Program-made: the position numbers and the translations under genes
Notes under the pieces: generated by a model
Databases searched by the model: none
The model's input: the letters and a program-made list of their open reading frames with translations, nothing else
Told to the model about the DNA's origin: nothing
Part shown: piece after piece, positions 44,036-53,218 of the stretch
Position numbering within the stretch: the first letter of the stretch is position 1
Layout of the letters: every line of letters begins with the position of its first letter
From: Planctomyces sp.
Lineage (GTDB): Bacteria > Planctomycetota > Planctomycetia > Planctomycetales > Planctomycetaceae
DNA: 64,000 nt
Assembly: GCA_016795105.1 (NCBI GenBank)
Contig: JAEUIH010000022.1
Coordinates: 1 to 64,000, forward strand
Reading direction: 5' to 3'

Positions 44036-45007
44036 ATGGTTAAGAAGTTGTTTGTTGGATTATGCGTTGCGGCGGTTTGCGGTGTGGTTTCTGCAGATCA
44101 TCGAGTCGTGAAGTCGAAGTGTCAGGGAAGCCAGACGGTCGCAGGTGTGCGAGTCATTCATACGGCCGCACGTGCCGCTGACAAGGACATTGTTGATACA
44201 GCGGTGGGTGCTGGGTCCTTTAAGACTCTCGTCGCAGCAGTGAAGGCTGCTGGCCTGGTTGAAACCCTGAAGAGCAAGGGACCGCTCACTGTCTTTGCTC
44301 CAACCGATGAGGCGTTTGCGAAGCTTCCAAAGGGAACAGTTGAAGAACTGCTGAAGCCTGAGAACAAGGATAAGCTCGTCGCAATTCTCACCTACCACGT
44401 AGTGCCAGGAAAGGTTGCCGCCGCAGATGTTGTAAAGCTGACCTCGGCGAAGACCGTTCAGGGACAGGAAGTCGCGATCAAGGTCGCTGACGGAAAAGTT
44501 TCGGTTGACAATGCCAACGTCGTGAAGACAGACATCAGTTGCTCAAACGGGATCATCCATGTCATCGACAGCGTTATTCTGCCAAAGGACGAGAGCCCAA
44601 AGTCCGCTGATATCGTAGACACGGCTGTCGGAGCCGGTTCCTTTAAGACTCTGGTCGCAGCAGTCAAGGCGGCAGGTCTGGTCGATACACTGAAGGGAGA
44701 AGGTCCATTCACTGTGTTTGCTCCAACGGACGAAGCGTTCGCCAAGTTGCCAGCAGGCACTGTCGAAGATCTGCTGAAGCCCGAGAACAAGGATAAGCTT
44801 GTTGCCATCCTGACGTACCACGTCGTACCAGGGAAGCTGCCAGCTGTGAAGGTGGTTGATGCCAAGTCTCTGAAGACCGTCAATGGCAAAGAAGCACCGA
44901 TCTCCCTGACTGACGGTGCAAAAATTGGCGATGCAAAGATTGTGAAGACCGACATTGAATGTGCTAACGGCATCATTCACGTGATCGACACAGTGATTCT
45001 TCCATAA
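44036..45007 (+). CDS. Secreted protein with two fasciclin (FAS1) domains
   Basis: A 323-residue exported protein. ATG with GAGGGAG upstream; signal peptide [16 protein letters not shown]. Two FAS1 domains of about 130 residues each start with [20 protein letters not shown] and carry [27 protein letters not shown] and [13 protein letters not shown]. They are nearly identical in their first halves at DNA level, indicating a recent internal duplication. FAS1 domains mediate cell adhesion or matrix contact. A perfect terminator follows. The ATG at 43964 would add 24 residues before the signal peptide and is unlikely. Confidence 0.94.
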   Translation: MVKKLFVGLCVAAVCGVVSADHRVVKSKCQGSQTVAGVRVIHTAARAADKDIVDTAVGAGSFKTLVAAVKAAGLVETLKSKGPLTVFAPTDEAFAKLPKGTVEELLKPENKDKLVAILTYHVVPGKVAAADVVKLTSAKTVQGQEVAIKVADGKVSVDNANVVKTDISCSNGIIHVIDSVILPKDESPKSADIVDTAVGAGSFKTLVAAVKAAGLVDTLKGEGPFTVFAPTDEAFAKLPAGTVEDLLKPENKDKLVAILTYHVVPGKLPAVKVVDAKSLKTVNGKEAPISLTDGAKIGDAKIVKTDIECANGIIHVIDTVILP

Positions 45008-45035
45008 TCTCCGCACGCATCCTCGATACCGTTTG

Positions 45036-45067
45036 AAAGCCACTGATCTCTCAGATCAGTGGCTTTT
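45036..45067 (+). terminator. Intrinsic terminator of the fasciclin gene
   Basis: Perfect 14-bp stem AAAGCCACTGATCT (45036-45049) with AGATCAGTGGCTTT (45053-45066), 3-base loop, ending in a T-run. A REP-like repeat begins 6 bp later. Confidence 0.92.
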
Positions 45068-45072
45068 TTAAT

Positions 45073-45182
45073 GTAGGATGGGCATTCCAGCCCGTCCCCA
45101 CCGCCTGCCCGTCCCCACCGCCTGCCCTTCTTCCATGTCCGTCCCAGCGCGTTGCGGACGGCATTCGGAGAATGCCTGCTAC
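45073..45182. repeat. REP-like repeat locus D (family 1 and family 3)
   Basis: One direct family 1 copy from 45073 (GTAGGATGGGCATTCC) with an extra repeated CGTCCCCACCGCCTGCC segment. Then an inverted family 3 palindrome (45154-45182) follows, in which GGCATTC pairs with GAATGCC around a 3-base loop. The family 3 head GTAGCAG contains the TAG stop of dapA. Confidence 0.78.
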
Positions 45183-46075
45183 TTTAGCAATCCGTAGGTG
45201 GTGAGCGTCTTTCGCAGGCTTTCCAGTTGAGATGTAGAAAGCGGTGTCAAAGGGAGGCGGACTTCTCCGCAGGGTTTTCCCAGCAGAGTCATTGCGGCTT
45301 TGACTGGAATGGGATTTGTGGAGAGTCCCAGCATGTCTCGACACAGAGGAAACAGCTTGTGGTGCAGCTGCTGTGCCTTAGCGACATCTCCGGATTGAAA
45401 CGCCGTGATCATTGCTTTCACATCGCGGGGAACGATATTTCCCGCAACCGAAACGACTCCACTGCCGCCTAATGCCATCAATGGTAATGTCAGGCTGTCA
45501 TCGCCCGAGAGCACAGTCAGGGTGGACGAGTTCAGAATGAACGAAGCCTGATCCATCGAACCCGTCGATTCCTTGATTGCTACCACAGTTGGACAGGCAT
45601 CCGAAATCTGACAAATCGTCTCTGGTTCCATATTCTTTGCAGTTCTGCCCGGAATGTTGTACAGCACGATGGGGATATCCACTGCATCCGCCACGGCTTT
45701 GAAGTGGGCAAAGAAACCTTCCTGAGTCGGCTTGTTGTAATACGGAGCAACCATCAAGGCGCCCGTGGCACCAGCCTTCTTTGCACTTTTGGTCAGCCGG
45801 ATTGCCTCCGCAGTGCTGTTGGATCCGGTTCCAGCCATGACCTTGATTCGACCTGCCGCCTGTTCACAAACAATGCCGATGACTCTCTCGTGCTCATCAT
45901 GCGACAATGTCGGACTTTCGCCCGTTGTTCCAACCGGACTGACACAGTCCGTGCCGGATTCAACATGGAAATCGACAAGTTTTCGTAGCTGCGACTCGTT
46001 CACAGAGCCATCTGCATTCATCGGGGTAACAAGAGCAACCGTGAGTCCGGAGAAGAGTTCGCCTTTGCGTGCCAT
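45179..46075 (-). CDS. dapA: 4-hydroxy-tetrahydrodipicolinate synthase
   Basis: Condenses aspartate semialdehyde and pyruvate in lysine and diaminopimelate synthesis. The 298-residue TIM barrel shows [62 protein letters not shown] (catalytic Tyr) and VVAIKESTG (Schiff-base Lys). The ATG at 46075 matches the family length; the frame to 46249 overlaps the upstream gene. The last sense codon AAG is followed by a TAG that belongs to a family 3 repeat. It is probably the last gene of an operon with the dehydrogenase and KAS III genes. Confidence 0.96.
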   Translation of the reverse strand: MARKGELFSGLTVALVTPMNADGSVNESQLRKLVDFHVESGTDCVSPVGTTGESPTLSHDEHERVIGIVCEQAAGRIKVMAGTGSNSTAEAIRLTKSAKKAGATGALMVAPYYNKPTQEGFFAHFKAVADAVDIPIVLYNIPGRTAKNMEPETICQISDACPTVVAIKESTGSMDQASFILNSSTLTVLSGDDSLTLPLMALGGSGVVSVAGNIVPRDVKAMITAFQSGDVAKAQQLHHKLFPLCRDMLGLSTNPIPVKAAMTLLGKPCGEVRLPLTPLSTSQLESLRKTLTTYGLLK

Positions 46076-46166
46076 TTTGATTTCTGTTTTCAGTCTAAAG
46101 TACTGTTGTGATTCGTTGGATAGATGGTGCAAATTCCACGGCATCTTGATTTCGCGAACAGCAAAA

Positions 46167-47093
46167 TCAAGCCTGTCCGCGTTTTCGCCAGTCAAAGCCG
46201 GACATGTGAGACAAAGCAAGCAACAGAGCATGAGTACCGTTTCGGCCAAATCCCTGCGCTTTTACAGAGAGATACAGCTGCTCGGCGAGGGCCAGTCCAG
46301 GAAGAGAGAGCCCCATCCGTCGCGATTCTTCCAGCGCGATTCCCATATCTTTAATGAAGTGTTCGACAAAGAAGCCAGGATCAAAATTGTTGTCGATCAT
46401 CCGAGGGCCGAGATTTGACAGAGACCAACTGCCTGCGGCACCGCTCGATACAGATTTCAGCACCGTTGGAAGATCAAGCCCGGCCTTGTATCCATATAGC
46501 AGCGCTTCACAGACTCCAATCATACCCGTGGCGATCAAAACCTGATTCACCATCTTTGTGTGCTGTCCAGCGCCCGCTGCTCCCTGATGGACAATCGTCT
46601 TTCCCATTGCTCCCCACAGAGGTGTCAGGGCTGCCACAACTTCCGAGTCACCGCCGATCATGATCGACAAGGTCGCATTTCTTGCACCTATATCCCCTCC
46701 ACTGACAGGAGCATCGATGCTGTAAACACCTTTTGCCCGAGCCGCCTTATCGATCTCGACGGCCAGTGCCGGCTGACTGGTTGTCATATCCACGATTACG
46801 CTGCCCGCTGCGGCGCCGGCCAACGCCCCGTCAGTTCCAAGGATTACTTCTCTCACGTCCGCAGGAAACCCGACGATGGAGAAAACTACATCTGACTGCG
46901 ATGCCAGCTGCTTTGGCGTGGCAGCCCATTGCGCGCCTTTGGTCAGCAGGGCTTCCGACTTTGCTCGCGTTCGGGAATACACTGTGGCACTGAAGCCAGC
47001 ATTCATCAGGTGCGAACACATGCTTGATCCCATCACACCGGTGCCGATCCAGCCAAGTCGAGTCTTACCGGGGACGATTTGCGGAATAGTCAT
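46167..47093 (-). CDS. 3-hydroxyisobutyrate dehydrogenase-family NAD(P) oxidoreductase
   Basis: A 308-residue beta-hydroxyacid dehydrogenase. Motifs are [20 protein letters not shown] (dinucleotide binding), [30 protein letters not shown] (substrate binding) and [14 protein letters not shown] with the catalytic Lys. The substrate could be 3-hydroxyisobutyrate, tartronate semialdehyde or a related acid. The ATG at 47093 was preferred over 47123 because it starts nearer the conserved fold. It lies between KAS III (96 bp) and dapA (91 bp) on the same strand. Confidence 0.92.
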   Translation of the reverse strand: MTIPQIVPGKTRLGWIGTGVMGSSMCSHLMNAGFSATVYSRTRAKSEALLTKGAQWAATPKQLASQSDVVFSIVGFPADVREVILGTDGALAGAAAGSVIVDMTTSQPALAVEIDKAARAKGVYSIDAPVSGGDIGARNATLSIMIGGDSEVVAALTPLWGAMGKTIVHQGAAGAGQHTKMVNQVLIATGMIGVCEALLYGYKAGLDLPTVLKSVSSGAAGSWSLSNLGPRMIDNNFDPGFFVEHFIKDMGIALEESRRMGLSLPGLALAEQLYLSVKAQGFGRNGTHALLLALSHMSGFDWRKRGQA

Positions 47094-47189
47094 TCGAAAA
47101 ATCCAGCTCCTGCGAACGAACAATGCGGCCTGTACAACGATCGACGTAGTATCTCACGAACTCATCGCTATTCGCAAGTCAGCGACGAA

Positions 47190-48245
47190 CTAGTCGTTCA
47201 TCCGTCGGAGTCCAAGCATGATCGAATTCAAACCGCTGCCAATTCCGAGCAACGCCAGATTCTGCCCGCAAACTGCAGGTTCGGCGGCTAGCCCCATCGA
47301 CAATGCCATTGGCAACGCCGCGGCTCCGGTATTCCCAAATCGCTCAACAGTCGGAAAGTCAAGGCCGGGGCTAAGTTCCAGCTTTTCCATCAGGAGATTT
47401 CGATGCTGTTTACCCACCTGGTGTGTAAATACGCGATGGACATCACTGTTCTTCCAGCCTAAGACGCCCCGAGTCTTCTCCCAGGTCCGCCTGGCGAGTG
47501 CGATTCCGGCGTGCAGCAGCGCTTCAGAGTCAGTTTCCATTCGAGGACGCCCGTCACTGTGGCGGTCTGCCTGGACTCCTCCAGCACAAAGTTTGTGGCC
47601 GGATGTATCTGACAAACACGCGCCTCCCAGCAATTGCAGTCGACTGCGGCTCAACCGTCGATCGCAGAGCACAACGGCTGCCGATCCTGAACCAATCGTC
47701 AGCGAAGCAAATGCGGGCTTGATTGACTGGCGAGTCAGTGAAGGGTCTGAAAGCAGGCTGTCAATTGTACCTTCAACCAGGCTTCTCCCGGTTTCCGTTC
47801 CGACAACAACACCGGCGCGAATCCGACCAAGTTCTATCAGATCGGCGATCAGCAGCATGCCGTTCAAAATTCCCAGACATGCATTGCTGACATCCAGCAC
47901 GACAGCATCGTCCGGAAGCCCTACACCGGAATGCACACCCGCGGCTGTCGCCGGTTCCATCTGATCTCGGCACACTGAACCGTGTACAAGCGCCCCAAAA
48001 TGCGTCTTCGCCAATCCTGACATTTCGATAGCGGCATTCGCCGTCTGGATGCTTACGGATCCCGGCAATGTTCCAGGGTCGAAAAAACGACGTTCCTGTA
48101 TGCCGGTCATGAGTTCAAGTCGACCGAATGGCAGGGAGAGTCGCTCGTAAACCGGCGCGAGTCGCTGTTCAATGTCGGACGATGTCACCACATGGGGCGG
48201 AACCGTGTGCGCGACGGCTTCAACGCAGACATGTTCGTACCGCAT
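47190..48245 (-). CDS. 3-oxoacyl-ACP synthase III-like thiolase-fold enzyme
   Basis: A 351-residue KAS III/FabH-like condensing enzyme. The catalytic triad is visible: Cys in VLDVSNACLGILNG, His in HRVFTHQVGKQH, and Asn in ERFGNTGAAALPMAL. The glycine-rich end is LLGIGSGLNSIMLG. The insertion GSVCRDQMEPATA and QERRFFDPGT recall OleA-like and secondary-metabolite KAS III proteins more than housekeeping FabH, so its acyl substrate is open. The ATG at 48245 removes a poor 25-residue extension. A small GC-rich hairpin (CCCGGA/TCCGGG) lies just upstream of its ribosome site. Confidence 0.88.
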   Translation of the reverse strand: MRYEHVCVEAVAHTVPPHVVTSSDIEQRLAPVYERLSLPFGRLELMTGIQERRFFDPGTLPGSVSIQTANAAIEMSGLAKTHFGALVHGSVCRDQMEPATAAGVHSGVGLPDDAVVLDVSNACLGILNGMLLIADLIELGRIRAGVVVGTETGRSLVEGTIDSLLSDPSLTRQSIKPAFASLTIGSGSAAVVLCDRRLSRSRLQLLGGACLSDTSGHKLCAGGVQADRHSDGRPRMETDSEALLHAGIALARRTWEKTRGVLGWKNSDVHRVFTHQVGKQHRNLLMEKLELSPGLDFPTVERFGNTGAAALPMALSMGLAAEPAVCGQNLALLGIGSGLNSIMLGLRRMND

Positions 48246-48290
48246 GACAACAACCTGCCAGCAAACCCCGGAAATCCGGGAAAACTCAGA

Positions 48291-48328
48291 AAACGAAAAA
48301 ACGCACTCAGCAGACTGCAAAGTGCGTT
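48291..48328 (-). terminator. Intrinsic terminator upstream of the KAS III gene
   Basis: On the minus strand AACGCACT pairs with AGTGCGTT around a 13-base loop, followed by TTTTTTCGTTTT. It ends the transcript of the 67-residue gene before KAS III begins. Confidence 0.78.
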
Positions 48329-48350
48329 TGGCGAATGCTCAGCCACACCG

Positions 48351-48554
48351 TCAGACTCTGACACCCATCGCATCGGATGCCTGAAGACGCTGGGCGAGCA
48401 GCTGAATTTCATCCAGATTCACAGATCGACGCATTTCATCTGCCGGTACCGGATCACGCATTTCAAGCATGATTGCACTGCGAACATATCGCAAACCGCG
48501 GAGAAGGACATCACGTTCCTGAGCACTGAGTTCTACCTGAAGCAATCCGTCCAT
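48351..48554 (-). CDS. Small conserved-looking cytoplasmic protein, unknown
   Basis: A 67-residue protein from an ATG with CAGGAGT upstream. The sequence is helical and charged: LSAQERDVLLRGLRYVRSAI followed by MLEMRDP and LDEIQLLAQRL. I do not recognise a family. The longer frame to 48671 adds 39 residues without support. It lies downstream of floA on the same strand and is followed by its own terminator. Confidence 0.65.
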   Translation of the reverse strand: MDGLLQVELSAQERDVLLRGLRYVRSAIMLEMRDPVPADEMRRSVNLDEIQLLAQRLQASDAMGVRV

Positions 48555-48850
48555 CGCTTTGAAGACTCCTGATATCCTCAAGACCTCGCACGCCGGAACC
48601 TCCTGTGCTGGCGGTTGCGAAACAACTTTGAAACCTGTTTCAAGTGTACGCGTCAAAATGCAAATGCTCAAGGAGCAGTTTTCAACGTCTCAGAAAACCC
48701 GAATGATTTTCTCTGCATCCTGCCGAGTTCAACGCTCAATGGCTCTGCAAAGATTCTTACGGATTCTCTGCTGAACAACTCTCCACCAGCCAAATTCGAA
48801 GAAGACGCGACAAAATCATTTCAGTTTTTTCACGCGATAGCCGAGCACGA

Positions 48851-49864
48851 TCACTTCGATGAGGGGGCTGCTCGCAAGGTTCCAGCGCGGTATGTCTGGG
48901 CCATGGCTCGAGGAATTTCCGCCTCGGCCAATACGACTTTGGCCTGGTTTTCCTGAGTCAACGCTTTCATTTCCTGTTCCGACGCAACGGCCGCTGCACG
49001 TCGTTCCTCCGCTTTCGCCCTTGCAATTCGCACATCGGCTTCCGCCTGGTCCGCCTGAAGTCGAGCACCCACATTGTCGCCGACGTCGATGTCGGCAATA
49101 TCGATCGAGACAATCGCGTATGCAGTCTGCGAATCCAGTCCTTTGTTCAAAACCGTTCTTGCAATCAACATCGGATTCGCCAACACGTCTTTGTGGGAGT
49201 TGCATGATCCAATGGCCGATACGATTCCTTCACCGACTCGAGCAATCACGGTTTCTTCCGTAGCTCCCCCAATCAACTGACCAAGATTCGTTCGGACTGT
49301 GACTCGAGCTTTCGCCTTCAGCTGAATACCATCTTTCGCAACGCCATCCAGAGTACTGCGTCCTGTTCGTCCAGGGTCCGGACAATCAATAACCTTTGTG
49401 TTGACGCTGGTTTGAACTGCTTCAAGCACGTTTCGCCCGGCGAGGTCAATTGCTGACGCATGGTCCCATTGCAGTTCAATGTTTGCTCGATGAGCAGCAA
49501 TCAGTGCTCGTACAATCAACGGTACGTTGCCTCCAGCCAGATAATGAGTTTCCATGGCCTGAGAAGTAATGCTGCCAAGGCCCGCCTGAACGGCCATAAT
49601 TCGTGAATCGACGATCACATGAGGATTCACTTTCTTCAGCTTCATGAACACCATCTGCAGCGGGCCAATCGATGCCCCGGACATAAACGCCCGAAACCAA
49701 AGCGACGCCACAGAGGCAAAAATGGCAAGAAAGATGAGGAACAAAAAGCCAAAAATGATCCCGAAGCCGATCGCAAACACATACCACATATCCAAGCCAC
49801 CGTCAGGAATAATCTCCACGACTTCCTGGGCGAACAGCATTCCGTTGAGCATCTGTTGCATCAT
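48851..49864 (-). CDS. floA: Flotillin-like protein FloA (UPF0365)
   Basis: A 337-residue membrane scaffold protein of the YqfA/FloA type that forms functional membrane microdomains. One N-terminal membrane segment ([20 protein letters not shown]) is followed by the UPF0365 core: [100 protein letters not shown] and a helical [20 protein letters not shown] tail. Length and order match the family. Confidence 0.95.
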   Translation of the reverse strand: MMQQMLNGMLFAQEVVEIIPDGGLDMWYVFAIGFGIIFGFLFLIFLAIFASVASLWFRAFMSGASIGPLQMVFMKLKKVNPHVIVDSRIMAVQAGLGSITSQAMETHYLAGGNVPLIVRALIAAHRANIELQWDHASAIDLAGRNVLEAVQTSVNTKVIDCPDPGRTGRSTLDGVAKDGIQLKAKARVTVRTNLGQLIGGATEETVIARVGEGIVSAIGSCNSHKDVLANPMLIARTVLNKGLDSQTAYAIVSIDIADIDVGDNVGARLQADQAEADVRIARAKAEERRAAAVASEQEMKALTQENQAKVVLAEAEIPRAMAQTYRAGTLRAAPSSK

Positions 49865-50076
49865 TCTTCCCTCGTTGGTTCCACTGATCGATCCCGTGTC
49901 GCCTGGTTCTGCGACGTGTTGGCTGGTGCCTCTTATCTTAGTTACCCGCCCTGGGGTATGGCAATCGTCGCCGAGGCTTAACTTTTCATGGTTTCCTCGT
50001 TAAAACGCGGTTTGACGCACAAACGTCCTTTCTCTGTCCGTGGATCAATGTTTCCCGATGTTTTGGAGCCCTGGTT

Positions 50077-50538
50077 GTGACAATCGATGAAAAACTGGCA
50101 TCTCTCGGTATGACTTTGCCCCCAACTCCAAAAGCCGGCGGCGTTTATACTCCGGTTGTGATCGTGGATAAACTGGCTTATGTGTCCGGTCAGGTTCCCT
50201 ACGATGCGGATGGAAATCTGGTGAAAGGACGTGTGGGTCAGGATCTGACCGAAGAACAGGGTGCCGCGGCCGCACGAGTTGTTGCCCTGACAATGCTGTC
50301 CACAGTCAAGGCTTCAGTCGGAAGTCTCGACCGGATCAAACGCGTCGTAAAGGTCCTCGGAATGGTGAACTGCACCAGCAACTTCGAACATCATCCTCAA
50401 GTCATGAACGGCTTCAGCAACACGATGGTCGAAATCTTCGGCGAAGCCGGCAAAGCTGCTCGCAGCGCCGTCGGAATGGGCTCACTCCCCTACAATGTCC
50501 CCGTCGAAGTCGAAGCCATCTTCGAACTCCACTCGTAG
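50077..50538 (+). CDS. RidA/YjgF family protein
   Basis: A 153-residue protein of the longer RidA-like branch: KAGGVYTPVVIVDKLAYVSG followed by QVPYDADG, GAAAARVVALTMLSTVKASV and the C-terminal ARSAVGMGSLPYNVPVEVEA. Archetypal RidA hydrolyses enamine/imine intermediates with an Arg at the ARxAV position, which is present here. Starts at GTG with GGAG upstream. The TAG stop is the TAG of the first copy of repeat array E, so the repeat junction defines the C-terminus. Confidence 0.93.
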   Translation: MTIDEKLASLGMTLPPTPKAGGVYTPVVIVDKLAYVSGQVPYDADGNLVKGRVGQDLTEEQGAAAARVVALTMLSTVKASVGSLDRIKRVVKVLGMVNCTSNFEHHPQVMNGFSNTMVEIFGEAGKAARSAVGMGSLPYNVPVEVEAIFELHS

Positions 50539-50823
50539 GATGGGCATTCCTGCCCGTCCCGACCTGCTTCGAGCACAGGATCGCAGCAGGGAAGGCTCAA
50601 ACGTAGGATGGGCATTCCTGCCCGTCCCGACCTGCTTCAAGCACAGGATCGCAGCAGGGAAGGCTCAAACGTAGGATGGGCATTCCTGCCCGTCCCGACC
50701 TGCTTCAAGCACAGGATCGCGGCAGGGAAGGCTCAAACGTAGGATGGGCATTCCTGCCCGTCCCGACCTGCTTCAAGCACAGGATCGCGGCAGGGAAGGC
50801 TCGGGCAGGAATGCCCAAGCTAC
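50535..50823. repeat. REP-like repeat array E (four direct copies plus one inverted)
   Basis: Direct family 1 copies start at 50535, 50603, 50671 and 50739, an exact 68-bp period; an inverted family 2 copy ends at 50823. Linkers carry GACCTGCTTCAAGCACAGG and CAGGGAAGGCTC. Heads face RidA on the left and the MBL gene on the right. There is no gene between 50539 and 50841. Confidence 0.88.
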
Positions 50824-50841
50824 GCCTGTGTTGCCCCGAAC

Positions 50842-51705
50842 TCATGGAGCGAAACACAGTTTTAGCCCGTCATACGCAGGTTCAACTCCATCCGGCAATT
50901 CTGACTTCAGTCTGTCATAGTCGAGATCATGTGACATATGAGTCAAATAGGCCTGACGTGGATTCAACTGTTCAATCAGCCTGACTGCGGCAGATACATG
51001 CAAATGTGTTGGATGGGGTTCGTATCGGAGTGCATCAAGTATCAACACATCCAACCCCTGCAGCTGTGATCGCGATTCCATCGGTATCGTGGATACGTCC
51101 GTACAAAACGCAATTCGTCCAAATCGGAAACCAAGGATTGGCAAGTTGCCGTGCCTGAGTCGAATTGGAAGGACATCCAGTCCGAGTATCCTGATGGACT
51201 GACCCGGCGTCAATCTCTCAAATCGAAGTCTTGGCACTGCATGTGGATGAGAGTGAGTTGAGGGGTCCGAAAACGCATATCCGAACGTCTGAATCAGCTG
51301 TTGCTCCACCGGCTCTTCGCAGTACAGAGGCATCTGGGTCGCCAGTTGAAAGCTGCAAATCCGCAAATCATCCAGGCCCATAATGTGATCAGCATGGGCA
51401 TGCGTGAACAGAGCACCTTCGACCAGCCGAGCATTCTCACGCAGTAACTGCATTCGCAGCTCCGGTCCTGTATCAATTACAAACGATCCTTCCGGTGCCT
51501 TCACCAGCACGCCGGACCGCATGCGTTTGTTCTTTGGATTCTCGCTGACACAAACGTCGCAACAGCATCCAACGACAGGTACACCAATGCTGGTGCCTGT
51601 TCCCATCAGAATCATTTCACAGTCCGGAACTTCCCTGGACACTTCTTCTGCAGTCTGCGGGGGCAGATGTGCAGTGTCGCCCGTCTCCTCAGGTTCTTCT
51701 GGCAA
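50842..51705 (-). CDS. MBL-fold metallohydrolase, PhnP-like
   Basis: A 287-residue metallo-beta-lactamase-fold hydrolase. The start of the fold MGTGTSIGVPVVGCCCDVC carries a Cys cluster as in PhnP-like phosphodiesterases, which use it for an extra zinc site. Metal ligands follow in THAHADHIMGLDD, the central RHG, FCTDVSTIP and LTHMSHDLDY. The first 30 residues are acidic and unconserved in appearance, so a start at the internal Met31 is possible. It probably cleaves a cyclic phosphodiester; no phn genes are nearby. Confidence 0.9.
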   Translation of the reverse strand: MPEEPEETGDTAHLPPQTAEEVSREVPDCEMILMGTGTSIGVPVVGCCCDVCVSENPKNKRMRSGVLVKAPEGSFVIDTGPELRMQLLRENARLVEGALFTHAHADHIMGLDDLRICSFQLATQMPLYCEEPVEQQLIQTFGYAFSDPSTHSHPHAVPRLRFERLTPGQSIRILGLDVLPIRLRHGNLPILGFRFGRIAFCTDVSTIPMESRSQLQGLDVLILDALRYEPHPTHLHVSAAVRLIEQLNPRQAYLTHMSHDLDYDRLKSELPDGVEPAYDGLKLCFAP

Positions 51706-51805
51706 TGTTCGAGCCTTCCGCTACGAAGTCCGTTCATGTTGTTGACAACTTTGCCGGAATCCTAGCGATTCTTTAGACCGCGAACAGGGCCGATCTCCGA
51801 ACGGC

Positions 51806-52993
51806 TCAACGTTTCAGAAGGACATTCGGAATTCTCAGGCATGCTTCCAAATCACCACTCCGATGATTTCGTATCAGCAATAGTTCAATCCCCAGAAATC
51901 TCGCGGCGGCAGTACAAAATGACAACGCATCCGCTGGCAACAAATCATCCGGACTCGGTGAACTCGCAACCTCGTCGCCTGTTAACTCTTTATAATCAGT
52001 TGTCAGTTCTTCAAGCTGAGTTCCTTTCCCGACAAGAACGTTTCGCAGTTCAATGGTCGCTCCAGCGGTATCTTCCGCAAGGCTGATCAGCAACTTTCTG
52101 CCCGTCGATCTGAAGACAAAGTTTCTGTTCATGCAATACCGAATCAGCCGTACCAGCATTGTCTTAAGAATGACCAGATCCGTGAACCATGGTGTCAGAC
52201 TTGCGGGTTGCTCAACTTCAATACTCGTCAGTTCATGTCGACCGCTGGCACTGACAATCGCGGCAGATTCGATCAGCAACTCTGAGGGATTCACTTCAGA
52301 AAGCGATGGCTGATCGGTCTTCAGAAACTGCCAAATCTGATTCAGCTGGCACGTTGCGCGACGACTACTGTTTAACAACAATGTGACTGCCTGTCGCGCA
52401 TCATTCTCTGATACACTGTTCGCATCTTTCATTACACTGTTCAGAACTTCGGCGATCCCCTGAATCGAAGTCAGCGACTGACCCAGTTCGTGGATCAGTG
52501 CCGAAGCGATTTCTCCAATTACAGACCTCCGATGCAATTGTGCCCATTTGAGCAATGACGAACGATTTAGGTCCATTGCTTCAGGAATCTCAGAACCAGG
52601 CGTCACTGAGATCAGGTAAAACGTATTCCGATTTCTCCAGCATGGCCAAATTCTGAACGATATCGGCAGGATCAGTCCATCCGCTCTTGTCACGACTGAA
52701 TCCACAATCATCGAAGTGCCAGGCTCACCTGAGCAAAGCCGGCCGGTTCGAAGCAATTCACTCAGCCCCTCCCCCAGAACCTCTCTCGAAAATCGCCCGG
52801 TACAAGTTCCAGCAACTCCCAACATCTGATCCGCGAAGGAATCACTCCAGACGATTGTCTCATCCTCAAGCTCCATCAACCCCGGTAGACTGAAATTTCT
52901 CATCGGACCATGGGAAGAGTCGTTTCGCCAGTGGATGGATTGACGACTCTCAGCAGAAATATCTAATGATGCATCTGATCGTTTATTCGACAT
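51806..52993 (-). CDS. Histidine-kinase-like protein with degenerate ATPase domain
   Basis: A 395-residue soluble protein. The N-terminal half resembles a PAS fold (ELEDETIVWSDSFADQMLGV, RADGLILPISFRIWP). A HisKA-like H box IGEIASALIHELGQSLTSIQ has a plausible phospho-acceptor His. The C-terminal region aligns by position with HATPase_c but keeps only a weak N box (LVRLIRYCMNRNF) and lacks the DxGxG G boxes; VLVGKGTQLEEL occupies their place. It may be a phosphotransfer or sensor scaffold unable to bind ATP. No regulator is adjacent. Confidence 0.72.
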   Translation of the reverse strand: MSNKRSDASLDISAESRQSIHWRNDSSHGPMRNFSLPGLMELEDETIVWSDSFADQMLGVAGTCTGRFSREVLGEGLSELLRTGRLCSGEPGTSMIVDSVVTRADGLILPISFRIWPCWRNRNTFYLISVTPGSEIPEAMDLNRSSLLKWAQLHRRSVIGEIASALIHELGQSLTSIQGIAEVLNSVMKDANSVSENDARQAVTLLLNSSRRATCQLNQIWQFLKTDQPSLSEVNPSELLIESAAIVSASGRHELTSIEVEQPASLTPWFTDLVILKTMLVRLIRYCMNRNFVFRSTGRKLLISLAEDTAGATIELRNVLVGKGTQLEELTTDYKELTGDEVASSPSPDDLLPADALSFCTAAARFLGIELLLIRNHRSGDLEACLRIPNVLLKR

Positions 52994-53218
52994 GGTGATC
53001 TCCGTTTGAGTCCTAAACGTTGTCGAATTTTCGAATGTTCAGCTGGATCCGTCCGATTTCCAGCGACCGCTCCAGCATCTGGTTCAATGTATCACAGCGA
53101 TGAATTTCAAAATCAGGTGGTGAGTTTCAGAACAAGGGCCCGGTTGTTCAACATCGTCATCTGATGCTCACTCAAGGTCTCTCTGTCATCATGTGTTGCA
53201 GCCAGACATCAAGGCATG
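52994..53218. other. Upstream region of the degenerate kinase gene
   Basis: About 225 bp of unique sequence before repeat array F. It should hold the kinase gene's promoter, but no clear signal was seen. Confidence 0.3.
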
